Source: Candidatus Binataceae bacterium
GTDB lineage: Bacteria; Desulfobacterota; Binatia; Binatales; Binataceae
DNA length: 42,587 bases
Assembly (NCBI GenBank): GCA_035294265.1
Contig: DATGLK010000053.1
Coordinates: 1 to 42,587 of the forward strand
Reading direction: 5' to 3'
Shown one piece after another: positions 7,694 through 16,273 of the stretch. How positions within the stretch are numbered: the stretch's first letter is position 1; each line of letters starts with the position of its first letter. Both the position numbers and the translations under genes were made by a program. The notes beneath the pieces were generated by a model that saw only the letters and a program-made list of their open reading frames with translations, was not told the origin of the DNA and made no database searches.

Positions 7694-7726
7694 GTTTGGT
7701 CTGCCCTGGGTAAGCAACGGCCCAGG
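7694..7726 (+). terminator. Intrinsic terminator/attenuator before pyrR
   Basis: CCCTGGG (7694-7700) pairs perfectly with CCCAGGG (7711-7717) around a 10-base loop. TA and seven T residues (7720-7726) follow. It sits only 24 bases before the pyrR start, so as a simple terminator it would silence the operon. That placement is what an attenuator requires. Confidence 0.8.
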
Positions 7727-7750
7727 GTATTTTTTTGCTCGGGAATTGCG

Positions 7751-8311
7751 GTGAACGACACCACCCGCAGCCTGATGGACGCCGGCGCGGTTGCCCGCAG
7801 CATCAAACGTCTGAGCCATGAAATTCACGAGCATCAGCCCGACCCCTCCCAACTGGTGGTGGTCGGGATCGTGCGGCGGGGTGCGGTACTGGCCAGTCGT
7901 CTACAGGGGATGCTGGCCGAGCTGGCCGGACAGGAGGTCGGCCGCGGCACTTTGGATATTTCGCTCTACCGCGACGACCATCGCGACGTCGGCATGGCGC
8001 CGCGCCTGCTGGCGCGCGAAACCCCCGCGCTGGAAGGCAAGCATGTGGTCCTGGTGGACGACGTGCTTTATACCGGCCGCACCGTACGCGCCGCGCTGCA
8101 AGCGCTGACCGACGCCGGGCGACCAGCCAGGATTGAACTGGCCGTTTTAATCGATCGCGGTGAGCGCCAGTTGCCCATCCGCGCCGACTATGTAGGCAAG
8201 AACGTCTCCGTGCCGCGCGAGCAGCGAGTTTACGTGCGATTGGCGGAAATCGACGGCACTGACGCCGTGCTGTTAGGTGCTGCGGTGGACCCGGGCCGGC
8301 CGGCTGGGTGA
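7751..8311 (+). CDS. pyrR: PyrR, pyrimidine operon regulator / uracil phosphoribosyltransferase
   Basis: A stand-alone PyrR of 186 residues (family about 180). In Bacillus-type systems PyrR binds UMP or UTP and then a hairpin in pyr mRNA leaders, causing termination; many also have UPRTase activity. The PRPP-loop signature LVDDVLYTGRTVR (residues 101-113) is intact, as are GIVRRG and DISLYRDD. Helix 1 keeps KRLSHE (Arg20, His23), matching TRIAHE of Bacillus PyrR, where those residues contact RNA as I recall. The segment usually reading PTSKSE is altered to SVPREQ. The start is a GTG just after the attenuator. Its stop overlaps the pyrB start by one base. This is the likely sensor for the leader upstream. 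Confidence 0.93.
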   Translation: MNDTTRSLMDAGAVARSIKRLSHEIHEHQPDPSQLVVVGIVRRGAVLASRLQGMLAELAGQEVGRGTLDISLYRDDHRDVGMAPRLLARETPALEGKHVVLVDDVLYTGRTVRAALQALTDAGRPARIELAVLIDRGERQLPIRADYVGKNVSVPREQRVYVRLAEIDGTDAVLLGAAVDPGRPAG

Positions 8312-10248
8312 TGCTCGCGATGGCGCGACTACCCAAATACGACGTGGTTTCCATCGATGACCTGTCGCTGGCCGAAATCGAGCGCATCTTCGCGCTGGCC
8401 GACGAGTTTTCCGCCGATTTAGAGGCTGGCACGCGTCTGCATCGGGCCGACGGCCTGATCATGGCCACGCTGTTTTACGAACCTTCCACCCGTACCCGGC
8501 TGAGCTTCGAGTCGGCGATGTATCGTCTGGGGGGTGAGGTGATCAGCTCGCCGGACATGGACGCCAGTTCAGCGGCCAAGGGCGAGAGTCTGGCCGATAC
8601 CGCGCGCGTGGTCAGCGCCTATGCCGACCTGTTAGTGGTACGCCATCCTTGTGACGGCGCGGCGCGAGTGGCGGCCGAATATGCCCGCTGCCCGCTCATC
8701 AACGCGGGCGACGGGAGCCGCGAGCATCCCACCCAGACCCTGTGCGATTTGTACGTTTTGCGCAAAAAAAAGGGGAATTTGCGTGGCTTGACGGTGGCGA
8801 TCTGCGGCGATCTGAAGTTCGGCCGCACGGTCCATTCGCTCATCTACGCGCTGGCCCGCTTCGGCGCCAACGTACTGGCGGTGCCCAATCGCGGGATGGA
8901 AGTGCCTGAGCAGGTTTTGGCGCGACTGGCGACCGAGCGCAACTATAGCTTTTCCACCGTCACCATGAACGAACTCAAGAGCGTCGCCGGCGGTTTGGAC
9001 GCGCTTTACCTGACTCCCAGCGCGCCCCATCAGATGGCGCTGTTCACAGGCGAGGTGCCGCTGGCGGTACACGCCGGCGCTCCACAGCCGGCTGCTCTGG
9101 ACGCCTTCTATATGACCCGCTCCCAGCGCGAGCGCCATCCCGAAAGCCTGGACGAAGCCGGCCATTCGGTGCGCTTGGATGCCCGCGCACTGCGCACAGT
9201 TCGCACCCAGCAGGCGGTGGTGATGCATCCGCTGCCGCGCACCGACGAGCTGGCCTACGAACTGGACAGCGATCCACGCGCCATTTATTTTGAACAGGCC
9301 GCGGCGGGGGTCCCGGTCCGCATGGCGTTGATTGCTTGGATCCTGGAGAGTGCCGGCCACCGCCCGGCACGTGCTCCCAGTCCCTCGGACCTGCGGCTGG
9401 CGTCCGAGAGCGCGCCGACATGTGCCAATCCCAAGTGTATCTCGCGGCAGGAGTCGCGCTACCTGCGCGCGCGCTTCAATTTGGTTCTCGACGGCAGCGG
9501 TCGCGCTTTGAGGTTGCGCTGCGAATTCTGTGAGCGCGAGTTGTCCCTGGAATATGTGGGGCATGCCACCACTCGCCGCTATTATCGCTACGATGCCGGC
9601 TTGCTCGGCTACGTCCGCCAATGGCTTGCTGAACGTTCGCTGGTAGTCTTCGACAGCGTCAAGCAGGCTGAGGAGCAGGGCTACGAGCCCTATCGGCGCG
9701 GGCCGCAGCGCGAGGTGATGAACGCCGCCGAGATCGGCCGCGCGATCGAAGCCATGGCGGCGCAACTGGTGCGGGACTTGCCCGACCTGGCACTGGTCAC
9801 GCTGGTGGGCGTGGTAAGCCACGGTGCGCTGATCGCACTGCGCCTGCGCAAGCTTATCGAAACGCAGACGGGAGTTGGTCCGCCCTGCCTTGCGCTCGAC
9901 GTTTACCGCGGAGAGGACGCGCTAATCGACCTCGGCGCTCAGAGTGGCGCGGTTGAGGGTCGCATCATCGTTCTGGTCGACGACGTCATTAACAGCGGCT
10001 GGACGGTGCAGCGGGCGATGGAGCGGCTGTGGAAGCAGGGCCGGCCGGCGGCGATGAAGTTGGCAGTCTTAATCGATCGCGGCCATCGCGAGCTGCCCAT
10101 CCGTCCCAACTACGTCGGTCGCAACCTGCCCACCGCACGCAACGAACGAGTCTCGGTGCGACTGAGCGAGGTGCCAGGCGAAAGCAAGTCGCCCGACCGC
10201 GCCATGATCTATTCGATGCTCGAGGCGCTGCCCCAGGAGTCGGCGTGA
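8311..10248 (+). CDS. pyrB: Trifunctional-architecture PyrB: ATCase + PyrI-type zinc module + PyrR-like domain
   Basis: A 645-residue protein, about twice the usual PyrB length. Residues 1-350 form an aspartate carbamoyltransferase catalytic chain: carbamoyl-phosphate loop STRTR (59-63), EHPTQTLCDL, KFGRTVHSL and MHPLPRTDEL. After a Pro/Ser linker comes a zinc module, C-x4-C (371, 376), 27 residues, then C-x2-C (404, 407), reading CANPKCIS and LRCEFCERELS as at the C terminus of PyrI. PyrI's N-terminal nucleotide-binding domain is absent. Residues 470-645 form a PyrR-like domain ending IDRGHRELPIRPNYVGRN. Its PRPP loop is degraded (VDDVINSGWTVQR instead of VDDVLYTGRTVR) and helix 1 reads EAMAAQ instead of KRLSHE. 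The start is ATG 8311 overlapping the pyrR TGA, or GTG 8308. ATCase activity is expected; the roles of the added domains are inferred. Confidence 0.93.
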   Translation: MLAMARLPKYDVVSIDDLSLAEIERIFALADEFSADLEAGTRLHRADGLIMATLFYEPSTRTRLSFESAMYRLGGEVISSPDMDASSAAKGESLADTARVVSAYADLLVVRHPCDGAARVAAEYARCPLINAGDGSREHPTQTLCDLYVLRKKKGNLRGLTVAICGDLKFGRTVHSLIYALARFGANVLAVPNRGMEVPEQVLARLATERNYSFSTVTMNELKSVAGGLDALYLTPSAPHQMALFTGEVPLAVHAGAPQPAALDAFYMTRSQRERHPESLDEAGHSVRLDARALRTVRTQQAVVMHPLPRTDELAYELDSDPRAIYFEQAAAGVPVRMALIAWILESAGHRPARAPSPSDLRLASESAPTCANPKCISRQESRYLRARFNLVLDGSGRALRLRCEFCERELSLEYVGHATTRRYYRYDAGLLGYVRQWLAERSLVVFDSVKQAEEQGYEPYRRGPQREVMNAAEIGRAIEAMAAQLVRDLPDLALVTLVGVVSHGALIALRLRKLIETQTGVGPPCLALDVYRGEDALIDLGAQSGAVEGRIIVLVDDVINSGWTVQRAMERLWKQGRPAAMKLAVLIDRGHRELPIRPNYVGRNLPTARNERVSVRLSEVPGESKSPDRAMIYSMLEALPQESA

Positions 10249-11615
10249 GCAATCTTCTACTCAGCGGCGGGATCGTTCTCGATCCCGCCTCCAAGCTTCA
10301 AGCGCCACGCGAAGTGCTTATCGTGGGCGGCACCGTCGAGGCGATTGCGCCTGCCGGCAGTTTCGAATTACCGCCCCAGCTTGAGGTCATTCGGACCGAC
10401 GGCTGTTGGATCGTACCAGGACTCATCGACGTACATGTCCATCTCCGCGATCCCGGTTTTCCTCTTAAGGAGACGATTGCAAGCGGGCTGCGGGCGGCAG
10501 CGGCCGGTGGTTTTACCGGGGTGGCTGCGATGGCCAACACGGAGCCGGTCAACGACACGCCGGCGATCACCCGTTACATGCTGGAGCGGGCGGCCGAGGT
10601 TGGCGCTTCGAGCCTGTATCCGGTGGGGGCGGTAAGCGTGGGACTGCGCGGACGTGAAACTTGCGATTACCGGGCCCTGGCCGAGGCTGGAGTGCGATTG
10701 TTTTCCGATGACGGGATGCCGGTGGACGATCAGGCCTTGCTTGTGCGCGCGCTCAACGAGGTCAGCGCCCTAGGCCTGACCCTGTCCCTGCACGAAGAGG
10801 AACGAGAACTCAGCCGCGCGGGCGCGATCAACCAGGGGGCGGTTGCCCGCGACCTGGGCGTGGGTGGCATTCCCACCGCGGCGGAGAGCGAGCGAGTGCG
10901 ACGTGACTTGGCGATCGCCCTGGGCGCGGGCTGCCCGGTGCATCTGGCCCATGTCTCCAGCGCTGCCACCCTCGATTTGATTCGGGCCGCGCGGGCGCGC
11001 GGCGCCAAGGTCACCTGCGAGGTTACGCCGCATCACTTCAGCCTGTCGGACCAGGCGGTATTAAAGTGGGGTCCTGACGCCAAGATGAACCCACCGCTGC
11101 GCGCCAGCGCAGAGGTGGCTGCCATTCGCGCCGCCATCGCCGACGGCACCATTGATATGATTGCAACCGATCATGCGCCCCACGATCGCGCTTCCAAAGG
11201 GGGCGAAGTACTGGCGGGGTGCTTTCACGGGGTGCCGCAGCGGCTCAATTCAGAGCAGGCGGCCGCCTTTACCGCCGCCGCTAACGGCGTGGTGGGGTTG
11301 GAGACGGCGCTCGGATTGGCGCTGGAATTGGTCGCTGACGGGTTGATTAGCCCGCTGCGCTTGGTTGAAATGATGGCTCTTAGTCCGGCCCGTTTGCTGC
11401 GCCTGGACGACGCCGGCGCGCTTTTCGAAGGCGGGCCCGCCGATCTGACGGTGATTGACCCCGGCCTGCGATGGCAGGTGCGAGCCAGTGAATTCCGCTC
11501 GCTTAGCCGCAACACCCCCTTCGAGGGGCGCCAGCTCAAGGGGCGGGCGCGGATGACAATCGTAGGCGGCAAGATAGTTTATCAAGCGGTGATGCCGCCT
11601 GGACCGGAGGTGTGA
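10245..11615 (+). CDS. pyrC: Dihydroorotase
   Basis: A 456-residue amidohydrolase that interconverts carbamoyl aspartate and dihydroorotate, the step after ATCase. [20 protein letters not shown] provides the HxH metal ligands and the substrate-binding Arg. MANTEPVND corresponds to the usual MPNT motif, with Pro replaced by Ala. LSLHEEE, HLAHVSS and IATDHAPHD supply the remaining metal and catalytic residues, including the final Asp. The length fits the type I (Aquifex/Bacillus-like) group rather than the shorter E. coli form. The start is GTG 10245, overlapping the pyrB stop by four bases (GTGA). The long upstream in-frame extension lies inside pyrB and is not used. It may associate with the ATCase, as type I enzymes do in Aquifex. 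Confidence 0.93.
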   Translation: MSNLLLSGGIVLDPASKLQAPREVLIVGGTVEAIAPAGSFELPPQLEVIRTDGCWIVPGLIDVHVHLRDPGFPLKETIASGLRAAAAGGFTGVAAMANTEPVNDTPAITRYMLERAAEVGASSLYPVGAVSVGLRGRETCDYRALAEAGVRLFSDDGMPVDDQALLVRALNEVSALGLTLSLHEEERELSRAGAINQGAVARDLGVGGIPTAAESERVRRDLAIALGAGCPVHLAHVSSAATLDLIRAARARGAKVTCEVTPHHFSLSDQAVLKWGPDAKMNPPLRASAEVAAIRAAIADGTIDMIATDHAPHDRASKGGEVLAGCFHGVPQRLNSEQAAAFTAAANGVVGLETALGLALELVADGLISPLRLVEMMALSPARLLRLDDAGALFEGGPADLTVIDPGLRWQVRASEFRSLSRNTPFEGRQLKGRARMTIVGGKIVYQAVMPPGPEV

Positions 11616-11745
11616 AAAGAGTGTCTGTACAGGGTGGTCGGGGTTTTTCGCGACTTTGGGCTCCGCCACGTGCGCGCTACCAGCATTGTGTCGCGGGTTC
11701 TTTTCCACGGCGGAAAAACTGGAAACGCGCGTTTACGGAGGCGGC
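11616..11745 (+). promoter_or_regulatory. Leader between pyrC and carA with a compact hairpin
   Basis: This 130-base gap interrupts an otherwise overlapping operon. It contains TTTTCC (11701-11706) and GGAAAA (11712-11717) around ACGGC, a perfect 6-bp hairpin ending 19 bases before the carA ribosome-binding site GGAGG (11737-11741). I find no PyrR-loop core here. An internal promoter, RNA processing site or translational control is possible. Confidence 0.3.
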
Positions 11746-12933
11746 GTGAGTTCGAAGCAGCCAGCGCTGCTGGCCCTGGCCGACGGCCGAGTCTTTCACG
11801 GCTTTGCCTTCGGCGCGATTGGCGAGAGCTGCGGCGAGGTCGTGTTCAACACTGCGATGACCGGTTACCAGGAAGTGCTGACCGATCCGTCGTACAAGGG
11901 ACAGTTGGTCTGCATGACCTATCCCGAGATCGGCAACGTGGGTATCAACCCGGAAGATGCGGAGTCCTCGCGCATCTTCGTCGACGGCTTTATCGTCAAG
12001 GAGCACTGGCCGGTCCCTTCCAACTGGCGGGCGCAGATGCCGCTGGATGAATACCTGCGGCAGGCCGCGGTGGTGGGGATCGAGGGTATCGACACCCGTG
12101 CCCTGGTGCGCCATCTGCGCACCCACGGCGCACAGGAAGGGATAATTTCCAGCCGGGATCTCGATCCGCAAAGCCTGGTGCGCAAGGCTCAGGCTTCGCC
12201 CGGGTTGGTCGGGCGCGATCTGGTCAAGGAAGTGACCTGTCAAGCGGCCTACGACTGGAGCGAGGGCCACTGGGCACTGAATGGCGGCTATCGACAGGCG
12301 CAAGCGAAGTCCGACGCTCCGCTGGTAGTCGCGCTCGATTATGGGATTAAGCGCAACATCCTGCGATGCTTGGTCGAGACCGGCTTCCGGGTCAGGGTGC
12401 TGCCTGCGCACAGCAGCGCGGCCCAGATCATGGCCCACAATCCCGATGGAATCTTCCTATCCAACGGCCCGGCCGACCCGGCGGCGGTCCCTTATGCCCG
12501 TCAGGCGGTGGCCGACTTGTTGGGTAAGCGACCGATCTTCGGTATCTGCCTAGGCCATCAGATCCTGGGACTAGCTTTGGGCGGTCGCACTTACAAGCTG
12601 GGTTTTGGCCATCATGGCGCCAACCATCCGGTAAAGGATCTGGCCAGCGGTCGGGTGGAGATCACGGCTCAGAATCACGGTTTCGCCTTGGATGGCGATT
12701 CGCTGGCGGGGCGCGCCGCGATTTCGCATGTCAATCTCAACGACCACACGGTCGAGGGGCTGCATGGCCAGGGGCTGCCCTGCTTTTCGGTCCAGTATCA
12801 TCCCGAGGCCTCGCCCGGCCCGCATGATGCCGCCTACTTGTTCGTACGCTTCCGCCGGCTAGTCGAGGCCTTCACGCGCCACGGTGCGGCGGCTTTGGAA
12901 CGGGTGATGGAAATGGAAGGGGAGAAGCGCTAG
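11746..12933 (+). CDS. carA: Carbamoyl-phosphate synthase small subunit
   Basis: The glutaminase subunit (396 residues) that supplies ammonia to CarB for carbamoyl phosphate. The N-terminal CPSase domain has [20 protein letters not shown]. The C-terminal class I amidotransferase domain has ISNGPADP-type loop [11 protein letters not shown], nucleophile Cys268 in [16 protein letters not shown], and the His-Glu pair in [12 protein letters not shown]. All catalytic residues are present. GTG 11746 is chosen because GGAGG lies four bases upstream and family members start about here. An ATG far upstream (11656) would add an atypical extension. The carB start follows after six bases, so the two subunits are probably made together. 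Confidence 0.95.
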   Translation: MSSKQPALLALADGRVFHGFAFGAIGESCGEVVFNTAMTGYQEVLTDPSYKGQLVCMTYPEIGNVGINPEDAESSRIFVDGFIVKEHWPVPSNWRAQMPLDEYLRQAAVVGIEGIDTRALVRHLRTHGAQEGIISSRDLDPQSLVRKAQASPGLVGRDLVKEVTCQAAYDWSEGHWALNGGYRQAQAKSDAPLVVALDYGIKRNILRCLVETGFRVRVLPAHSSAAQIMAHNPDGIFLSNGPADPAAVPYARQAVADLLGKRPIFGICLGHQILGLALGGRTYKLGFGHHGANHPVKDLASGRVEITAQNHGFALDGDSLAGRAAISHVNLNDHTVEGLHGQGLPCFSVQYHPEASPGPHDAAYLFVRFRRLVEAFTRHGAAALERVMEMEGEKR

Positions 12934-12939
12934 CCGCTC

Positions 12940-15900
12940 GTGCCACGACGTAAAGATTTGAAATCGCTACTACTCATCGGCTCTGGTCCGATCGTAATCG
13001 GCCAAGCCTGTGAATTTGACTACTCCGGAACCCAGGCCCTCAAGGCCTTGCGCGAAGAAGGATTGCGCCTGATTCTGCTCAACTCCAATCCGGCCACCAT
13101 CATGACCGATCCGGAATTCGCCGATCGTACCTATATCGAGCCGATGACCGTGACCAGCGTGGAGCAGATCATCGCCCGCGAGCGGCCCGATGCATTGCTA
13201 CCCACCTTGGGTGGACAGACTGCGCTCAACTTGACCCTGGAGTTGGCCGAGGCTGGAGTGCTGGAGCGTCATGGGGTGGAGCTGATCGGCGCCAGTATCG
13301 CGGCGATCAAGAAGGCCGAAGACCGCGATCTGTTCAAGCAGGCGATGGTGCGAATTGGGCTTGAAGTGCCCCAATCGGCTGCGGTCCATAGCGTGGCCGA
13401 AGCTGAATCAGCCCGTGCGCGGTTGGGCTTGCCGCTTATCATCCGCCCCTCGCGCACTTTGGGTGGCACCGGCGGATCTATTGCGCGCGATGAAACCGAC
13501 TTGCGGGCCAAGGTGGCTTGGGGATTGGCCGCCTCACCCAGCCACGAAGTGCTGCTGGAAGAATCGGTGGAAGGGTGGAAGGAATTCGAGCTGGAGGTGA
13601 TGCGCGACCAGGCCGACAACGTGGTCATCGTATGCTCGATCGAGAACCTCGATCCGATGGGGGTGCATACGGGGGATTCGATCACGGTGGCTCCCGCCCA
13701 GACCCTGACTGACAAGGAATATCAGATCATGCGCGACGCCGCCCTGCGCATTATCCGCGAGATCGGGGTTGATACGGGCGGCTCCAATATCCAGTTCGCG
13801 ATCGATCCACGCAGTGGCCGGATGGTCGTTATCGAGATGAATCCACGGGTCTCGCGCAGTTCGGCACTGGCCTCTAAGGCGACGGGCTTTCCGATCGCCA
13901 AAATCGCCGCGCGCCTGGCGGTGGGCTATCGCCTTGACGAAATTGCCAACGACATCACGCGTCAGACCCCGGCCTGCTTCGAGCCTACCATCGACTACGT
14001 CGTGACCAAGATTCCGCGCTTTACCTTTGAGAAGTTTCCTGGCTCCCTCGACGAGTTGGGACCGCAGATGAAATCGGTGGGCGAGGTAATGGCGATGGGA
14101 CGGACCTTCGCCGAATCGCTGCACAAGGCGCTGCGCTCGCTGGAAACCAATTCCTACGGCTTGGAGAGCCGGGTTGGCGGGATGACGCGCGAGCAGGCGA
14201 TGGCCGAGGTGGAAAGCCGTCTGAGCAATCCCAACAGCCAGCGCCTATACTATCTGGCCGACGGTCTGCGCCTGGGAATGAGCGTGGCGCAAGTCGCAAG
14301 TTTGAGCCTGATCGATCCCTGGTTCATTGAGGCGATCGAGCGAATCGTGCGCGCCGAGGAGCGGCTGCGCTCGGCGCCTGAGCTGGACAGCGCGCTGCTG
14401 CGCGAGGTCAAGAGTCTGGGTTTTGCCGACCGCCGCATCGCCGATTTACGCGGCTTGAGCGAGGCTGAGGTCGCGAGCTGCCGCGAGGCGAGCGAAATCG
14501 TGCCGGTATACAAGACAGTCGATACTTGCGGCGCGGAATTCGAAGCTTTCACTCCCTATCTTTATTCGTCCTATGACGGCGAGGACGAGGCCCCGGCCAG
14601 CGCGCGTCGTAAAGTGATCATCTTGGGAGCGGGTCCCAACCGGATTGGGCAGGGATTGGAGTTCGACTATTGCTGCGTGCACGCAGCCTTTGCCCTCAAG
14701 CAAGATGGTTTCGAGACCATCATGGTCAATTGCAATCCCGAGACCGTCTCCACCGATTACGACACCTCCGACCGATTATATTTCGAGCCGCTGGTGTTTG
14801 AAGACGTGCTGGCGATCGCGCGGCGCGAGCAACCGATCGGCGTGATTGTGCAATTCGGCGGCCAGACTCCATTGAAGCTGGCGACGGCGCTGGCGCGCGC
14901 CGGGGTGCCGATTCTGGGGACGCCGCCAGACGCTATCGATCGGGCCGAGGATCGTCAGCGTTTCAACGCAATGGTCGCGCGGCTTGGGCTCCAGCAGCCG
15001 CGCGGCGCGATGGCCCGCAATCTGGAGGAGGCGGCCGCTTCAGCTCGCGAAATCGGCTATCCGGTCCTGGTACGTCCCTCGTATGTGCTAGGGGGGCGGG
15101 CGATGGAGATAGCGCATGACGAGCAGTCGCTGAGCGCCTTTGCCGGCTACGCGCTGGCAGCGTCCGAGGGGCGTCCGCTGCTGATCGACCAGTATCTGGA
15201 CAATGCCACCGAAATCGACGTCGATGCGATTTCCGACGGCGAGACCGTGGTGGTCGCTGGCATCATGGAGCATATCGAGTACGCCGGCGTACACTCCGGC
15301 GACAGCGCCTGCTCTTTGCCCCCGCGCAGCCTGTCTCAGGCGGTGCAGGCCGAATTGATTCGGCAAACCAAGCTGATGGCGCGCGAGCTAGGCGTACGCG
15401 GTTTGATGAACGTGCAATACGCCTACTATCGCGGCGACATCTATGTGCTCGAAGTTAACCCACGCGCCTCGCGCACTATTCCTTTTGTCAGCAAGGCGAT
15501 TGGTGTCCCGCTGGCCAAGCTGGCGGCGCGCGTAATGGCTGGACGCACCCTGCCCGAGTTGGGCTTCACCCAGGAGATCACGCCGCGTCACGTCTCGGTC
15601 AAGGAATCGGTTTTCCCCTTCGTGCGCTTCGCTGGTGTCGATACGATGCTGGGACCGGAGATGAAATCCACCGGCGAGGTGATGGGAATCGCGCCCGATT
15701 TCGCGATGGCCTTTGCTAAGGCCGAGCTGGCGGCTGGCACCGATTTGCCATTGGCAGGCAACGTTTTCATCTCGGTGCGCGACGGTGACAAGGCGGAGCT
15801 CGAACCAATCGTGCGCGGTCTGACCGCGCGCGGCTTTGAGCTTATCGCCACCCGCGGTACGGCGGCCTTTATCAATCGCATGGGAGTGGCCTGCGCGCGG

Positions 15901-16161
15901 GTGAACAAAGTCGCCGAGGGCAGTCCCCACGTAGTCGATCTGATGCGCGAGGGACAGATCGTGATGGTCATCAACACGCCCGAGCCAGCCACGCGCCAGG
16001 ATTCCTTTTCGATTCGGCGCACGGCGCTGGAGGCGCGCCTGCCTTATTTCACCACTATGGCCGGGGCCAAGGCGGCGGTGAGTGCGCTAAGTGCGCTGCG
16101 AGAGCGGGCGCACAGCGTGACCGCGCTGCAGGATTACCATCGGGCTAACTTCCAGTCTTGA
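12940..16161 (+). CDS. carB: Carbamoyl-phosphate synthase large subunit
   Basis: A 1073-residue protein, full length for the family. CarB makes carbamoyl phosphate from bicarbonate, ammonia and two ATP. It has the expected duplicated ATP-grasp halves: the first opens [20 protein letters not shown], the second [20 protein letters not shown] near residue 560. Each half has its NPRVSRS/NPRASRT metal-binding segment. The C terminus is an MGS-like allosteric domain ([14 protein letters not shown], then INTPEP), the site where UMP or ornithine acts in enterobacteria. The start is GTG 12940. It is the last gene of the pyr operon; pyrD, pyrE and pyrF are not in the window. Confidence 0.97.
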   Translation: MPRRKDLKSLLLIGSGPIVIGQACEFDYSGTQALKALREEGLRLILLNSNPATIMTDPEFADRTYIEPMTVTSVEQIIARERPDALLPTLGGQTALNLTLELAEAGVLERHGVELIGASIAAIKKAEDRDLFKQAMVRIGLEVPQSAAVHSVAEAESARARLGLPLIIRPSRTLGGTGGSIARDETDLRAKVAWGLAASPSHEVLLEESVEGWKEFELEVMRDQADNVVIVCSIENLDPMGVHTGDSITVAPAQTLTDKEYQIMRDAALRIIREIGVDTGGSNIQFAIDPRSGRMVVIEMNPRVSRSSALASKATGFPIAKIAARLAVGYRLDEIANDITRQTPACFEPTIDYVVTKIPRFTFEKFPGSLDELGPQMKSVGEVMAMGRTFAESLHKALRSLETNSYGLESRVGGMTREQAMAEVESRLSNPNSQRLYYLADGLRLGMSVAQVASLSLIDPWFIEAIERIVRAEERLRSAPELDSALLREVKSLGFADRRIADLRGLSEAEVASCREASEIVPVYKTVDTCGAEFEAFTPYLYSSYDGEDEAPASARRKVIILGAGPNRIGQGLEFDYCCVHAAFALKQDGFETIMVNCNPETVSTDYDTSDRLYFEPLVFEDVLAIARREQPIGVIVQFGGQTPLKLATALARAGVPILGTPPDAIDRAEDRQRFNAMVARLGLQQPRGAMARNLEEAAASAREIGYPVLVRPSYVLGGRAMEIAHDEQSLSAFAGYALAASEGRPLLIDQYLDNATEIDVDAISDGETVVVAGIMEHIEYAGVHSGDSACSLPPRSLSQAVQAELIRQTKLMARELGVRGLMNVQYAYYRGDIYVLEVNPRASRTIPFVSKAIGVPLAKLAARVMAGRTLPELGFTQEITPRHVSVKESVFPFVRFAGVDTMLGPEMKSTGEVMGIAPDFAMAFAKAELAAGTDLPLAGNVFISVRDGDKAELEPIVRGLTARGFELIATRGTAAFINRMGVACARVNKVAEGSPHVVDLMREGQIVMVINTPEPATRQDSFSIRRTALEARLPYFTTMAGAKAAVSALSALRERAHSVTALQDYHRANFQS

Positions 16162-16214
16162 AGCGAAACTAATTGGGCGGAACGCGGCGGTCACAGGCGC
16201 CGCTCCGCGTGCTT

Positions 16215-16230
16215 GTTGGTTCTCACCAAC
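16215..16230. terminator. Short hairpin between convergent carB and ABC-F genes
   Basis: GTTGGT-TCTC-ACCAAC forms a perfect 6-bp stem with a four-base loop in the 112-base space between two convergent genes. It lacks a following T-run on either strand, so its role as a terminator is only suggested by position. Confidence 0.35.
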
Positions 16231-16273
16231 CACGGGCGAGGTTGGCTTCTGAAGCCCTTTGTAAGAGGTGGTC

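Noticed and set aside
8632-9822. 396-codon minus-strand open frame opposite pyrB
   Set aside because: It mirrors the codon bias of the pyrB fusion gene, has no domain signature, and has no ribosome-binding site that stands out.
11616-11745. Second PyrR-binding loop before carA
   Set aside because: I looked for the CC-NGNGA-GG core and a terminator with a T-run and found neither; only a short hairpin is present.
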